A DNA stretch of 64,000 nucleotides, from positions 86,954,749 to 87,018,748 of the forward strand of contig NC_092344.1 in the NCBI RefSeq assembly GCF_963676685.1, read 5' to 3'. Of this stretch, positions 1-9,089 are shown piece by piece. The translations under genes and the position numbers were made by a program. The notes under the pieces are model-generated. The model ran no database searches and had not been told where the DNA came from. It saw only the letters and a list, made by a program, of their open reading frames with translations. The DNA is from Mytilus edulis. Taxonomy: Eukaryota > Mollusca > Bivalvia > Mytilida > Mytilidae. Each line of letters starts with the position of its first letter. Position 1 is the stretch's first letter.

Positions 1-363
1 GTGAACTTTTAAGAAAACTGTCATTTTCAATTTGACTATTGATCTTACCAGTAAAATCAGGCACCAAACAGGAGAAAGCAGGGTTTAATCACTCTATGGT
101 AATAATTTTAATATTTATTTTTGATTTTGTATTGAATGAGATAAGATAAGAACATTTAATTTTGATTCAGCATTCATAAAAATTTACAACACAATCGTGG
201 AACAACTTTTGACCGAAATTAAAATGCATAAAGACAACACAAAAAAATTATGTCAACATGACTTGCACACATACAAGTTGGCATTTCTATGTGAAAGACT
301 GGGTTTTAAATTTCTTCGGAAATTTGGAGTAAAATAAACGTGTTTGTACTTGATTGAGCGTTG
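1..363. repeat. Left part of duplicated block, copy 1
   Basis: Matches 21309-21685 of copy 2 closely by eye, for instance the shared stretch TTTCAATTTGACTATTGA. Similarity stops near 363 and resumes near 7915, so the rolling-stone block was split here by about 7.5 kb of inserted mobile DNA. No gene is visible. Confidence 0.75.
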
Positions 364-644
364 GATTCTCGTAAACAAAAGTACAATGGTACAGAGTGAT
401 ATACAAATAAATTAACATAGTATAAATTTTAACTACAAATGTAGACAGACAGACAATTTTATTCTTTAAAACCACTGTATACACATTGGTACAAAGAATG
501 AAATAATAATACATAGTATACAAAATAAATTGTGCACATGACAAGAAAGGAATGTTGCAATTACTTTGCATATAATTAAATATATATATATATATATATA
601 TATATACAAGAAGTTATCATAATAGAAAAACAAATAGACAAAGG
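364..644 (-). mobile_element. Probable 3' non-coding end of LINE copy 1, with (TA)n tract
   Basis: This AT-rich stretch lies just downstream of the minus-strand LINE ORF. It has no counterpart in copy 2 of the duplicated block. It holds a pure TA run at about 581-606 and the phrase GACAGACAGACAATTTTATT, which resembles a LINE 3' terminus. The exact junction and any target-site duplication could not be fixed. Confidence 0.5.
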
Positions 645-3509
645 CTAACCAGGAAGACCTGCTACTGAATTTATAACCTTAATAAATTTGCATATATTTT
701 TTAACTTATTTCTGTGTGTTGTTTGTAATAATTTACAAAATTTAATTATATTTACTCTGCTACAATAACAGTTATCTAAAAACAGTTTTCTTGGGTCGTC
801 TAGGGATTTACAATTCAAAAGAAAGTGAAATTCATCACCTAATTCTTGACATTGACATAAATTACAATATCTCATTTCTCTATCTAAACCTATCCATCTT
901 CCAGTTTCAATTGGTAATCTATGATTCCCAGTCCTAAATCTACAAAATGTAACTCTATCTCTATCTGGTAATATATCTAAATATTTTTCGAATTCAAACT
1001 TATCCTTATATAATCTATATGATAAACCTTTTGACGAATTACATATATTTGAACGCCAGTTCTGTTGAAATTGATCAAATAGCTTCTGTTTTAAACTATT
1101 ACTCAGCCATTTTGTGCTAAAGCCAGTTTGTGCTAACCATATATTACTGTAACCACATGTATCAAGAATATTTTTGATAAACATAACCCATTCAGACTTA
1201 CAATTATTCTGTGAATATTTTAAAAACATAAAGTTATACAAAATATGTGACAACTTATTTTCTTTGCCGTGGACAATTCTACACCAATAATTTACCATAC
1301 GTAGTTTAACATAGACTACCATGGGATACACACCAAGTTCACCATATACCATAAAGTTTGGAGTTGACTTTTTCAAGTTCAGTAGTAGCTTGCAAAATTT
1401 CAAATGTACTCTCTCTATAATATCTATATTACTGAACCCCCAGATTTCACACCCATAAAGTAAAATCGGCTTCACTATCTTATCGAACAAATCATACTGA
1501 CATCTCACCGAAAGGTTATGAACTCTCCCCTTCTTAAGTACATCGTACATGGCACGGTATGCCTTAGTAACTAATATCTTTTTAGTATTTGCAAAGCTAC
1601 CTGTCCTTGAAAAAGTCAATCCCAAGTATGGTATTTCTTTGACAACATCTAACTCAATATTATCAAAATAAAAATGAGGATTGTGAGATAAACGTCCTCC
1701 AGAAAAAATAATAATTTTCGTTTTACTAGAATTTACACTTAGTTTCCAAAGTTTACAATATTCACTAAATGTAAGTTGAGATTGAAGAGATTCAGCTGAT
1801 TCAGCAAATAGAACTGTATCATCTGCATATAATAAAGCAAACAGTTTAATATAAATATTCATCTCATTCTCAATTTCTTCAGATATACTACTAAGTCCCA
1901 AAACATCATGTATTTGTAAAAAAGATTCCAAATCATTCAAATATAAGGAGAATAAAAAAGGCGAAAGATTTTCTCCTTGTCTTACACCAATATCACAAGG
2001 GAAATAGTCTGATGATTGTCCATTATATACAATTCTTGATTTAATACTACTATACATATTGAATATAACATTATAAATTTTACCGTTAATTTCGTTTCCA
2101 AGCAATTTCTGAAACAATCCATTTCTCCATACACTATCAAATGCTTTAGCAAAGTCTATAAAGGCACAATACATTTTTTTCTTTTTACTTTTCATTAAAC
2201 TAAATAACATGTAAATAACAAATAAATTATCTGTAGTACTGTATCCATTCCTAAACCCTGACTGATTTTCACAAATAATCTGATAATCATCAGAAAATTT
2301 GTTTAATCTTTTGTTCAAAACAGAGGTAAATAATTTGCCAAAGCAGCTAATAATAGTGATAGGCCGAAAGTTTTTGGGATCCAATTTGTCACCCTTGTTT
2401 TTATAAACTGGTATAATATTTCCCAATAACCAAATCTCGGGAATAATGCCACTGTCAAATATAATATTAAACAGCTTTACTAATATACTAGATAAAATAT
2501 GGAACGAATGCTTTAAATACTCATTTATAATGATATCGTCACCAGAGGCTTTATTATTTTTCAGATTTATTACTGCTTTTTCAATTTCATCTACACTTAT
2601 GGGTACATTTAATGACATGTTTAATCTATCCATATCATTTTTGTTGTTTACATTTTCACCATCTTCATTTGCGCTACCAGCATTTAATGTTTTAAAATAA
2701 TCTAACAATATGTTCATAGGTATATCAGGGCTTTTCTGTTTTTTTCCACTATTCAAAATTTTCCAATATTCTTTTGGGTTAGTGGATTTCAAATTATTTA
2801 TTTTATTTCTAATTTTTTTTCTATGTTTTCTCATACTTTTATCCATAGTCCTCTTATATTTTTTCTCTAACGATTTAGTTTCGGCCTCCTGAAGTTGAGA
2901 TCGATTTCTTCTCAACTTTCTTTTTGATGATTTATATGTTTTCCTGGCTTCTTTACAATCATCGTCAAACCACGGTTTGGATGCCTTCTTATATTTTTGT
3001 AAATTTGGATTAAGTTTTTGCTGGGTATATGTGCCAAAGGTACTTTTAGCTGCATCGGTTAGTAAATTACTTATACTCTCAACTGCGGTATTTATGGTTG
3101 TTTCATTTATTGTTGCATCGTCAACCATATTTACTAGTTGAGTCAGTATTTCGTTTACTTTTTCTCCGTCTATATTATCAATAAAGTCTGCAGTTTTAGT
3201 ACTCTCCCAGTCTTTAATCTTTTCATGCGATGGTTCATCTACAACCACTTTATTTTCAACTACTTCGGCTTTAACAGTTAATGATAACGGATTATGTATA
3301 TCCGAAAATAAAGTATTCGTTTCTAATACAGAGAAATTTTCTATAAGTTTGAGAAAACATGGGGAACATATATTATAATCAACAACACTAGCATTTTTAC
3401 AAGTAAAGTGTCCACTGTTGTCACCAATTCTACCATTAACAATAAGCATATTGTTGTATTTACAAAAATCTAATAAATAGTTACCGAAATTGTTCTTTTT
3501 AACATCCAT
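645..3509 (-). CDS. APE-type LINE retrotransposon polyprotein (5'-truncated ORF2-like)
   Basis: A 954-codon minus-strand ORF. Residues about 1-80 are the tail of an apurinic-type endonuclease: NGRIGD, SVVDY, then SDIHNPL, matching the family's terminal SD-H-P motif. A basic Lys/Arg-rich linker follows (about 165-250). The reverse transcriptase then shows SGFRNGYSTTDN, the AFIDFAKAFD box, GVRQGENLSPFLF and the catalytic YADD at 561-564. A CxxC-type zinc knuckle follows near 882-900 (CNLCQCQELGDEFHFLLNC). The N-terminal endonuclease half is absent, so this copy is 5'-truncated although the rest is open. The protein would copy its RNA at nicked target DNA in the nucleus. The clade (CR1/Jockey/I-like) was not resolved. 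The AUG at 3509 is simply the first one after the truncation and is unlikely to be a native start. Confidence 0.9.
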   Translation of the reverse strand: MDVKKNNFGNYLLDFCKYNNMLIVNGRIGDNSGHFTCKNASVVDYNICSPCFLKLIENFSVLETNTLFSDIHNPLSLTVKAEVVENKVVVDEPSHEKIKDWESTKTADFIDNIDGEKVNEILTQLVNMVDDATINETTINTAVESISNLLTDAAKSTFGTYTQQKLNPNLQKYKKASKPWFDDDCKEARKTYKSSKRKLRRNRSQLQEAETKSLEKKYKRTMDKSMRKHRKKIRNKINNLKSTNPKEYWKILNSGKKQKSPDIPMNILLDYFKTLNAGSANEDGENVNNKNDMDRLNMSLNVPISVDEIEKAVINLKNNKASGDDIIINEYLKHSFHILSSILVKLFNIIFDSGIIPEIWLLGNIIPVYKNKGDKLDPKNFRPITIISCFGKLFTSVLNKRLNKFSDDYQIICENQSGFRNGYSTTDNLFVIYMLFSLMKSKKKKMYCAFIDFAKAFDSVWRNGLFQKLLGNEINGKIYNVIFNMYSSIKSRIVYNGQSSDYFPCDIGVRQGENLSPFLFSLYLNDLESFLQIHDVLGLSSISEEIENEMNIYIKLFALLYADDTVLFAESAESLQSQLTFSEYCKLWKLSVNSSKTKIIIFSGGRLSHNPHFYFDNIELDVVKEIPYLGLTFSRTGSFANTKKILVTKAYRAMYDVLKKGRVHNLSVRCQYDLFDKIVKPILLYGCEIWGFSNIDIIERVHLKFCKLLLNLKKSTPNFMVYGELGVYPMVVYVKLRMVNYWCRIVHGKENKLSHILYNFMFLKYSQNNCKSEWVMFIKNILDTCGYSNIWLAQTGFSTKWLSNSLKQKLFDQFQQNWRSNICNSSKGLSYRLYKDKFEFEKYLDILPDRDRVTFCRFRTGNHRLPIETGRWIGLDREMRYCNLCQCQELGDEFHFLLNCKSLDDPRKLFLDNCYCSRVNIIKFCKLLQTTHRNKLKNICKFIKVINSVAGLPG

Positions 3510-3539
3510 ACTTTAAGAGACATTAAGTGTTTACCCAGG

Positions 3540-4064
3540 AGATTCTAGGCATTTAATAATTATGATTCTTTAAACTTACACAGATTGCTTAGTTCAGACG
3601 GGTTGCTACTATTCATTAAACCTTGCAATTTTAAAATATTTGGTCTGTTTATAAAATGATGCTTTAGTAGCAGTTGTCTACTATCTTCTATTGCCGAGCA
3701 TTCTAATATAATGGAACTCGTCGCCAATATCACTGGAATTGCATAAAGTACAAATACGATTTTCTCTCTGAATGTTTTGCCATATACCTATTTCGATAGA
3801 AATTTTTGTGTTCAAAGTTCGAAATCTACAAAAAGAAGCAATATTTTTATCATCTAAAATATCAAAGTAGGTTTCGAAATTTATACTATTTTTGAATAAT
3901 TTATAATTTAGAGCTTTTGAAGAATTCTGTACAGTGGCATACCATGTCTATAAGTTCCCCATATATCATATAATCAGGCGTGGATTTTTTAAGATTAAGC
4001 AGTAATTTACAAAATTTTAGATGAATACATTCTATAACAGAGGTGTTACCAATTCCCCAGACTT
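3540..4064 (-). pseudogene. LINE copy 2, 3' (C-terminal) part, decayed
   Basis: Minus-strand remnants of a LINE related to, but clearly diverged from, the one at 645-3509. Visible pieces are VWGIGNTSVIECIHLKFCKL (cf. IWGFSNIDIIERVHLKFCKL in copy 1), LNLKKSTPDYMIYGEL, and near 3600-3760 a zinc-knuckle tail containing GDEF. An internal deletion removes roughly the region between the GEL motif and the zinc knuckle. The sequence stops abruptly at 4064, where a TIR element is inserted, and continues at 6426. Confidence 0.75.
4060..4064. other. Target-site duplication GACTT, left
   Basis: GACTT occurs directly left of the element start at 4065 and directly right of its end at 6425. Joining the two LINE pieces through one GACTT gives continuous LINE coding sequence (LxGCEVWGIGNT, with one decayed codon), which supports a true insertion. 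Confidence 0.75.
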
Positions 4065-4119
4065 TACGGGGCGCCGAATGGGACTCTTGTGGTTTTGTAC
4101 TCAAAATTCAATTTTGGAC

Positions 4120-5530
4120 GGACAAAAGTGACTTTTGTTCAACAAAAATAAGTTCAGTTTAACAAAATTTGTATCATACTACAAATTTAAAATTTTGTCA
4201 TACAAAATTATCTATCAGCGGACAAAAGTCACTTTTGTCATGACAAAATTCATTTTTGTTACACAGACTTGAATTTTGTTACCTAATTTGAAAAGTGGGC
4301 GACAAAAGTCAATTTTGTATTCAAATTAGTTTAGTTTGGTTTCTGTGAACTAATTTGCATACAAAATCGACTTTTGTTACACAAAATTGACAAAAATGAA
4401 TTTTGTCTCAACAAAATTGACAAAATTGACTTTTGTGAGACAAAATTGACTTTTGTCTCAACAAAATTGACTTTTGTCTCAACAAAATTGACAAAATTGA
4501 CTTTTGTGAGACAAAATTGACTTTTGTCTCAACAAAATTGACAAAATTGACTTTTGTCTCAACAAAATTGACAAAATTGACTTTTGTCTCAACAAAATTG
4601 ACAAAATTGACTTTTGTCTCAACAAAATTGACAAAATTGAATTTTGTCTCAACAAAATTGATTTTTGTCTCAACAAAATTGATTTTTGTCTCAACAAAAT
4701 TGATTTTTGTCTCACGAAAGTCAATTTTGTCTCACGAAAGTGAATTTTGTCTCACAAAAGTCAATTTTGTTGTTACAAAATTGAATTTTGTCGTCACAAA
4801 AATGAATTTTGTCGTCACAAAATTGACTTTTGTCTCAACAAAATTGACAAAATTGACTTTTGTCTCAACAAAATTATCAAAATTGACTTTTGTCTCAACA
4901 AAATAAACAAAATTGACTTTTGTCTCAACAAAATTAACAAAATTGACTTTTGTCTCAACAAAATTGATTTTTGTCTCAACAAAATTGATTTTTGTCTCAA
5001 CAAAATTGACAGAATTGACTCTGGAATTGACTTTTGTCTCAACAAAATTAACAAAATTGACTTTCGTCTCAACAAAATTGACAAAATTGAATTTTGTCTC
5101 ACAAAAGTCAATTTTGTCTCACAAAAGTCAATTTTGTCTCACAAAAGTCAATTTTGTCTCACAAAAGTTAATTTTGTCTCACAAAAGTCAATTTTGTCTC
5201 ACAAAATTGAATCTTACCTCACACAATTGACTTTTGTGATTTAATTTCCATATCAGGTAACAAAAGTCAATTTTGTATGCAAATATGTTTATATAAATAT
5301 GTTTATATTTGCATACCTTTTATGCAAATATGTTTATATTTGCATACCTTTTAGACAAAATTGACTTTTGTCATGACAAATATGAATTTTGTCTACAAAA
5401 ATGAATTTTGTCATGACAAAAATGAATTTTGTCTACACAAATGAATTTTATCATCACAAAATTGAAGTTCTCACAAAACAAGTCTGTAGCACATAGTTTT
5501 GTAAGACAAAAATGATTTTGTTATGACAGA
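4120..5530. repeat. Palindromic CAAAATTGACTTTTG minisatellite with orientation switches
   Basis: Dozens of copies of ACAAAATTGACTTTTGT and its reverse complement ACAAAAGTCAATTTTGT, separated by short linkers such as CTCA. Units are 20, 21 or 30 bp; the 30-bp form repeats the AAAATTGAC half. Forward units dominate about 4440-4700 and 4818-5095, reverse units about 4715-4775 and 5100-5200. Each unit is nearly self-complementary, and blocks are complementary to each other. Repetitive open frames on both strands (TFVSTKLTKL-type, ILLRQKS-type) follow from the 30-bp period and are not taken as genes. Confidence 0.9.
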
Positions 5531-5563
5531 ATTGAATTTTGTACAAAACCACAAGAGTCCCAT

Positions 5564-6414
5564 AAAAGAGGGACGAAAGATACCAAAGGGACAGTCAAAC
5601 TCATAAATCTAAAACAAACTGACAACTCCATGGCTAAAAATGAAAAAGACAAACAGAAAAACAATAGTACACACGACACAACATAGAAAACTAAAGAATA
5701 AACAACACGAACCCCACCAAAAACTAGGGGTGATCTCAGGTGCTCCGGAAGGGTAAGCAGATCCTGCTCCACATGTGGCACCCGTCGTGTTGCTTATGTG
5801 ATTACAAATCCGGTAAATAGTCTAATTCGGTAGGTCATATTCATGAAAGGGAAGGGGATTGTAGTTACGACGTAAGGAACATATCCGATATCATTTGTGA
5901 AACGGTTATTCCATAACGGTCAACCAACTCGTGATGGCGTCCGTAAAATTTACGAAGGGATGATTTCAACTTCACTATTTGGAACTCTTGGTTTAATAGC
6001 TTCCTTGTGAGCAGCAAACCTCTATCAAGAAAATCATGATAGGAAATGCAAGCACGGGAATATCGTATCAATTGGGAGATATATACCCCGTATGCAGGTG
6101 CTGCTGGAATGTTGCTACTTAGAAATGGAAAGTTCACAATTGGAAAGCTGAAATCATCTCTTTTGTCGTAAAGTTTTGTTTTCAACCGACCCTCATTGTC
6201 AATTTCTAGATGTAAGATATGAAGCCGACTTAATTGTATCTGTAGTATCCTTTATCTCTAGTTCGATTGGATAGATGCGTTCCACATAGTCACCAAATTT
6301 TGAATTGTTTAGTGAAAGAACATCATCTATATATAGCGGAAAGTAGAGTTAAAGGATATTGCTAACTTCTTGTCTTTCTTCCTAAGAAGTTCCTGCATGA
6401 AGTCAGCCTCATAA
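5564..6414 (-). pseudogene. Penelope-like reverse transcriptase fragment 1 (3' part)
   Basis: Minus-strand remnants read TKLYDKRDDFSFPIVNFPFL, then GVYISQLIRYSRACISYHDF, then RGLLLTRKLLNQEF and KLKSSLRKFYGRHHELVDRY. I recognise this as the C-terminal RT region of a Penelope-like element family common in bivalves. The 5564-5850 part is its 3' non-coding tail (AGAGGGACGAAAGATACC). It is nearly identical to 46030-46900. At the expected catalytic Y-x-DD box, near 6325-6345, a small indel breaks the frame. It lies inside the right end of the TIR element at 4065-6425. Confidence 0.75.
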
Positions 6415-6425
6415 GGCGCCCCGTA

Positions 6426-7080
6426 GACTTCACACCCCTATAATAACATAGGCTTAACTACTTTGTCAAATAATTCTAGTTGACATTTAATATTTAGGTT
6501 GGGTAATCTCCCCTTTTTTAGAATATCGTACATAGCCCTTGTTGCTTTATCAACTTGTGCGCCTTTTTTGCTTTTGTGAACTTCCTGTTCTAGAAAATAA
6601 TACACCAATATGTGTAAATTCTTCAATAATATCTAACTCAATGCCAGCATATCTAACTAACATTTTGTAGTGGTCTACCTTTTGAAAAAAAATACTATTT
6701 TGCTTTTAGGAACATTGACTTTTAATTTCCATGTATCAATCATACTATTCCTTTAAAGCGGCTAATTGTTTTTGTAGATCTGCTTGTGTTTCTGACTTAA
6801 GTATACTGTCGTCTGCGTATAATACAACAAACAGTTTTAAATACATATTTAGCTCGTTCTCTATTTGATCTGATAAAGATTTCAAACCATTTATATTTTT
6901 GTTCTGAAAAAAGCTTTCTAAATCATTTAAATCAATAGAAAAAAATATGGGAGATAAATCTTCTCCCTGTCTTACACCTACATTACATGGAAAGTAGTAT
7001 GATTATTCCCCATCACTAAAAATTCGTGATTTCACATTTGTATTCATGATATTAAATATAGTGTTATTTATCCTGCAATT
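6426..7080 (-). pseudogene. LINE copy 2, central RT part, decayed
   Basis: Continuation of the LINE interrupted at 4064. Minus-strand pieces match LINE copy 1: GCE just after the junction, a KKGRLPNLNIKCQLELFDK segment (6470-6530), YADDS with KSETQAD near 6785-6815, and GVRQGEDLSP-like residues near 6960. Stops and frameshifts are frequent. Another insertion interrupts it after about 7075. Confidence 0.75.
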
Positions 7081-7601
7081 GGGTGCAGCCCTACAGATAT
7101 GCTGTATCTGTATACTGGGGGGTCTATACTATACACAGATATCGTTTTAAAGCTCCGCTTACTGCCGGACTACGTTTGAGTATTGCTGTTGACGAGTACA
7201 TGAACAGCAGTATTTTCTACGACGACAATCATCGATTTCAAAACTTGAATGTGTATGAATGTGTAACAAAATCAACCATGTCAATTTCAGCATGCATGTT
7301 AATTAAGTTAATGTAAAGTTCAGTTCAAAATGCGGAAGCGTAGGACAACTCGAACACTTCTGTTTCAAATTGGACAATGGTTTACTGTTGAAATAAGTTG
7401 TGATGTTAAAATAGATAATTATTCACCTTGAGCGATGTATTATTGTTGACCATTAGAAATTCTTTTTTTTTTGCTGAATGTGTGATATTAATATTACTAC
7501 GCGGGCTTCAAGCGATTTCAAATCGAAAATAAATGCAAAAAATGTGAGATTTTGTGGCATTCAAATTACACAAAAAAATACAGAAATAATTGCAGGATAA
7601 A
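7067..7601. mobile_element. Insertion of unknown type in LINE copy 2, 14-bp inverted ends
   Basis: TTTATCCTGCAATT (7067-7080) and AATTGCAGGATAAA (7588-7601) are perfect inverted copies around non-LINE sequence. No target-site duplication is clear. Foreign sequence appears to run on to about 7720 before LINE coding resumes, so the true right edge is uncertain. A phrase GCTGTATCTGTA occurs near both ends (7099 and 7633). No credible protein is encoded. Confidence 0.4.
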
Positions 7602-7724
7602 GACAATAACTGTTTAGTGTCTTTAAATATCGGCTGTATCTGTACTCGGCTCGAAACAGGGGTAATAGATCGCTCAACAGTTGTTGTCTATACATATTCC
7701 AATTCACTGTATGTATACTGAGTT

Positions 7725-7914
7725 TTGACCAAAGACCAGATCTTCAAACTGTATCGAAAGCTTTAGCAAAATCAATAAAAGCACAAACAAGTTTTTTTCT
7801 TTTTTGTCTCAGTAATTCAAATTAAATATGCAGAGTAAATATTCTGTCTATAGATGAATAGCCCTTTTTGAAACCAAACTGGTTTTCATTTAACATCAAA
7901 TATTTTTGATACTT
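7725..7914 (-). pseudogene. LINE copy 2, N-terminal RT part
   Basis: The minus strand gives KKLVCAFIDFAKAFDTV followed by a stop, then RSGL, matching the AFIDFAKAFDSVWRNGL box of LINE copy 1. The part toward 7890 matches the NQSGFRNGYSTTDN region (NQFGFKKGYSS-like). Homology to the rolling-stone block resumes at about 7915. Confidence 0.7.
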
Positions 7915-8639
7915 GATACAGTAAACTTGTTTCTATTTTTTACACCTGAGATAAAAGTTATCAGACAGGGCAAAAGGCTTGACGACAAAGTCATCTTTGA
8001 ACACTTAGTCATTCACCATTTTTTAGGCTTTATAAAATGCAGGTTTAATCGTTTATGTTTTTTATGGGACATTTTAACTACATATAAATCGATAAATTAA
8101 AAAGTTTTCCCAGGTGACAGTGGTTATCAGTAAGATTATAAACTCTATATGATTATGAAGTTATATGATTATAACGAGGATATGTATAAAAGCTGATTAA
8201 AATCTATTATCATCATTTTGAAATTTTATAAACATAGTGATATTTTGTACTTGTAATTTAGAATACTTTGAATAACCTTAGTATACGATAGCTGCAAACT
8301 ACTCTAGCTAGAATAAGGAATATCCGATATTAATGAAACTCATGTAAGTACATACTACATTTTCCCTGGTATCGATGATATTTATGTTATTTAAAAACAA
8401 AAATAGGGGCTTCTGATAGGTGGACAGACGTGTCGGAAATATTATACAACAAAATAAAGAAATACGTACCTTTTAGATTTATTTTCTTTATAAAAATAAG
8501 GATAGTGATGTTCTTTACTAATATTTGTCTTTTTTATATTCATTTACATTGAAAGGGTTAATAATTGAGATACAATGAACATTGTGGTAAGATAACAATA
8601 GAATTAAACAGAAATATCTATACTGGTCTTTAGCTTTGG

Positions 8640-9085
8640 TTTATTTAGCCCATTGTTTGTAATATCATTAAAGCGTGGCTCGGTTTGTATACACTCCCGC
8701 TATTGTGTTTTTGTGCTATGGTCATTTTTTGTATTCTTGTCTTTCATTTTTCTTATGTGTCTTGTCTATAGAGTGTCTATATTATGCCATTTTATTTTAT
8801 TTTGTTGACACAGTTATTAGTTCATATTGTGTTTAAGATAATAACACAATGTTGGCTGCATGCTATACCCCTATTTTTGACATTTTTTGCCTATCATGTC
8901 TGTTTGTTTTGCTCACACATTGTTGTCAATATGAAGGATTTATATGCGACTGTCATACAAGTGAGCGGTTTAGCAAGCTATAAAACCAGGTTTTATCTAC
9001 CATTTTCTAGCTTTTGATTTTGCCATTTGAAAAGGGACATTCCATTTTAAATTTTCATTGGAGTTCGGTATTTTCGCGGTTATTT
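8640..9085. repeat. Dispersed repeat module R1, copy 1
   Basis: A module running from GCGTGGCTCGGTTTGTATAC through TGTCTGTTTGTTTTGCTCAC to GGAGTTCGGTATTTTCGC. Related copies lie at 22600-23010 and 34330-34810 (through block duplication) and, inverted, at 42850-43190 outside the block. That last copy shows it is an independent dispersed repeat. The small ORF at 8784-9017 lies within it and is not considered a gene. Confidence 0.65.
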
Positions 9086-9089
9086 TACT

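Larger units (their letters stand above)
4065..6425. mobile_element. Non-autonomous TIR element with palindromic core, itself interrupted
   Basis: The outer ends are TACGGGGCGCC (4065-4075) and GGCGCCCCGTA (6415-6425), flanked by the 5-bp repeat GACTT. A second pair of perfect 23-bp inverted segments lies at 4078-4100 and 5541-5563 (it begins ATGGGACTCTTGTGG on the left). The simplest reading is one original TIR of about 36 bp, whose right copy was split by the Penelope-like fragment at 5564-6414. Looser inverted similarity continues inward about 290 bp, for example ATTTGCATACAAAAT near 4360 against ATTTTGTATGCAAAT near 5265. No transposase is visible, and the superfamily is not assigned. Confidence 0.7.

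Noticed and set aside
4440..5215. Possible CRISPR array because of regular short repeats
   Set aside because: Repeats are contiguous with no unique spacers, orientation flips, and the genome is eukaryotic.
4479..5244. Several ORFs (up to 165 codons) on both strands
   Set aside because: They are by-products of the 30-bp palindromic repeat; no domain, no start context, and overlapping frames on both strands.
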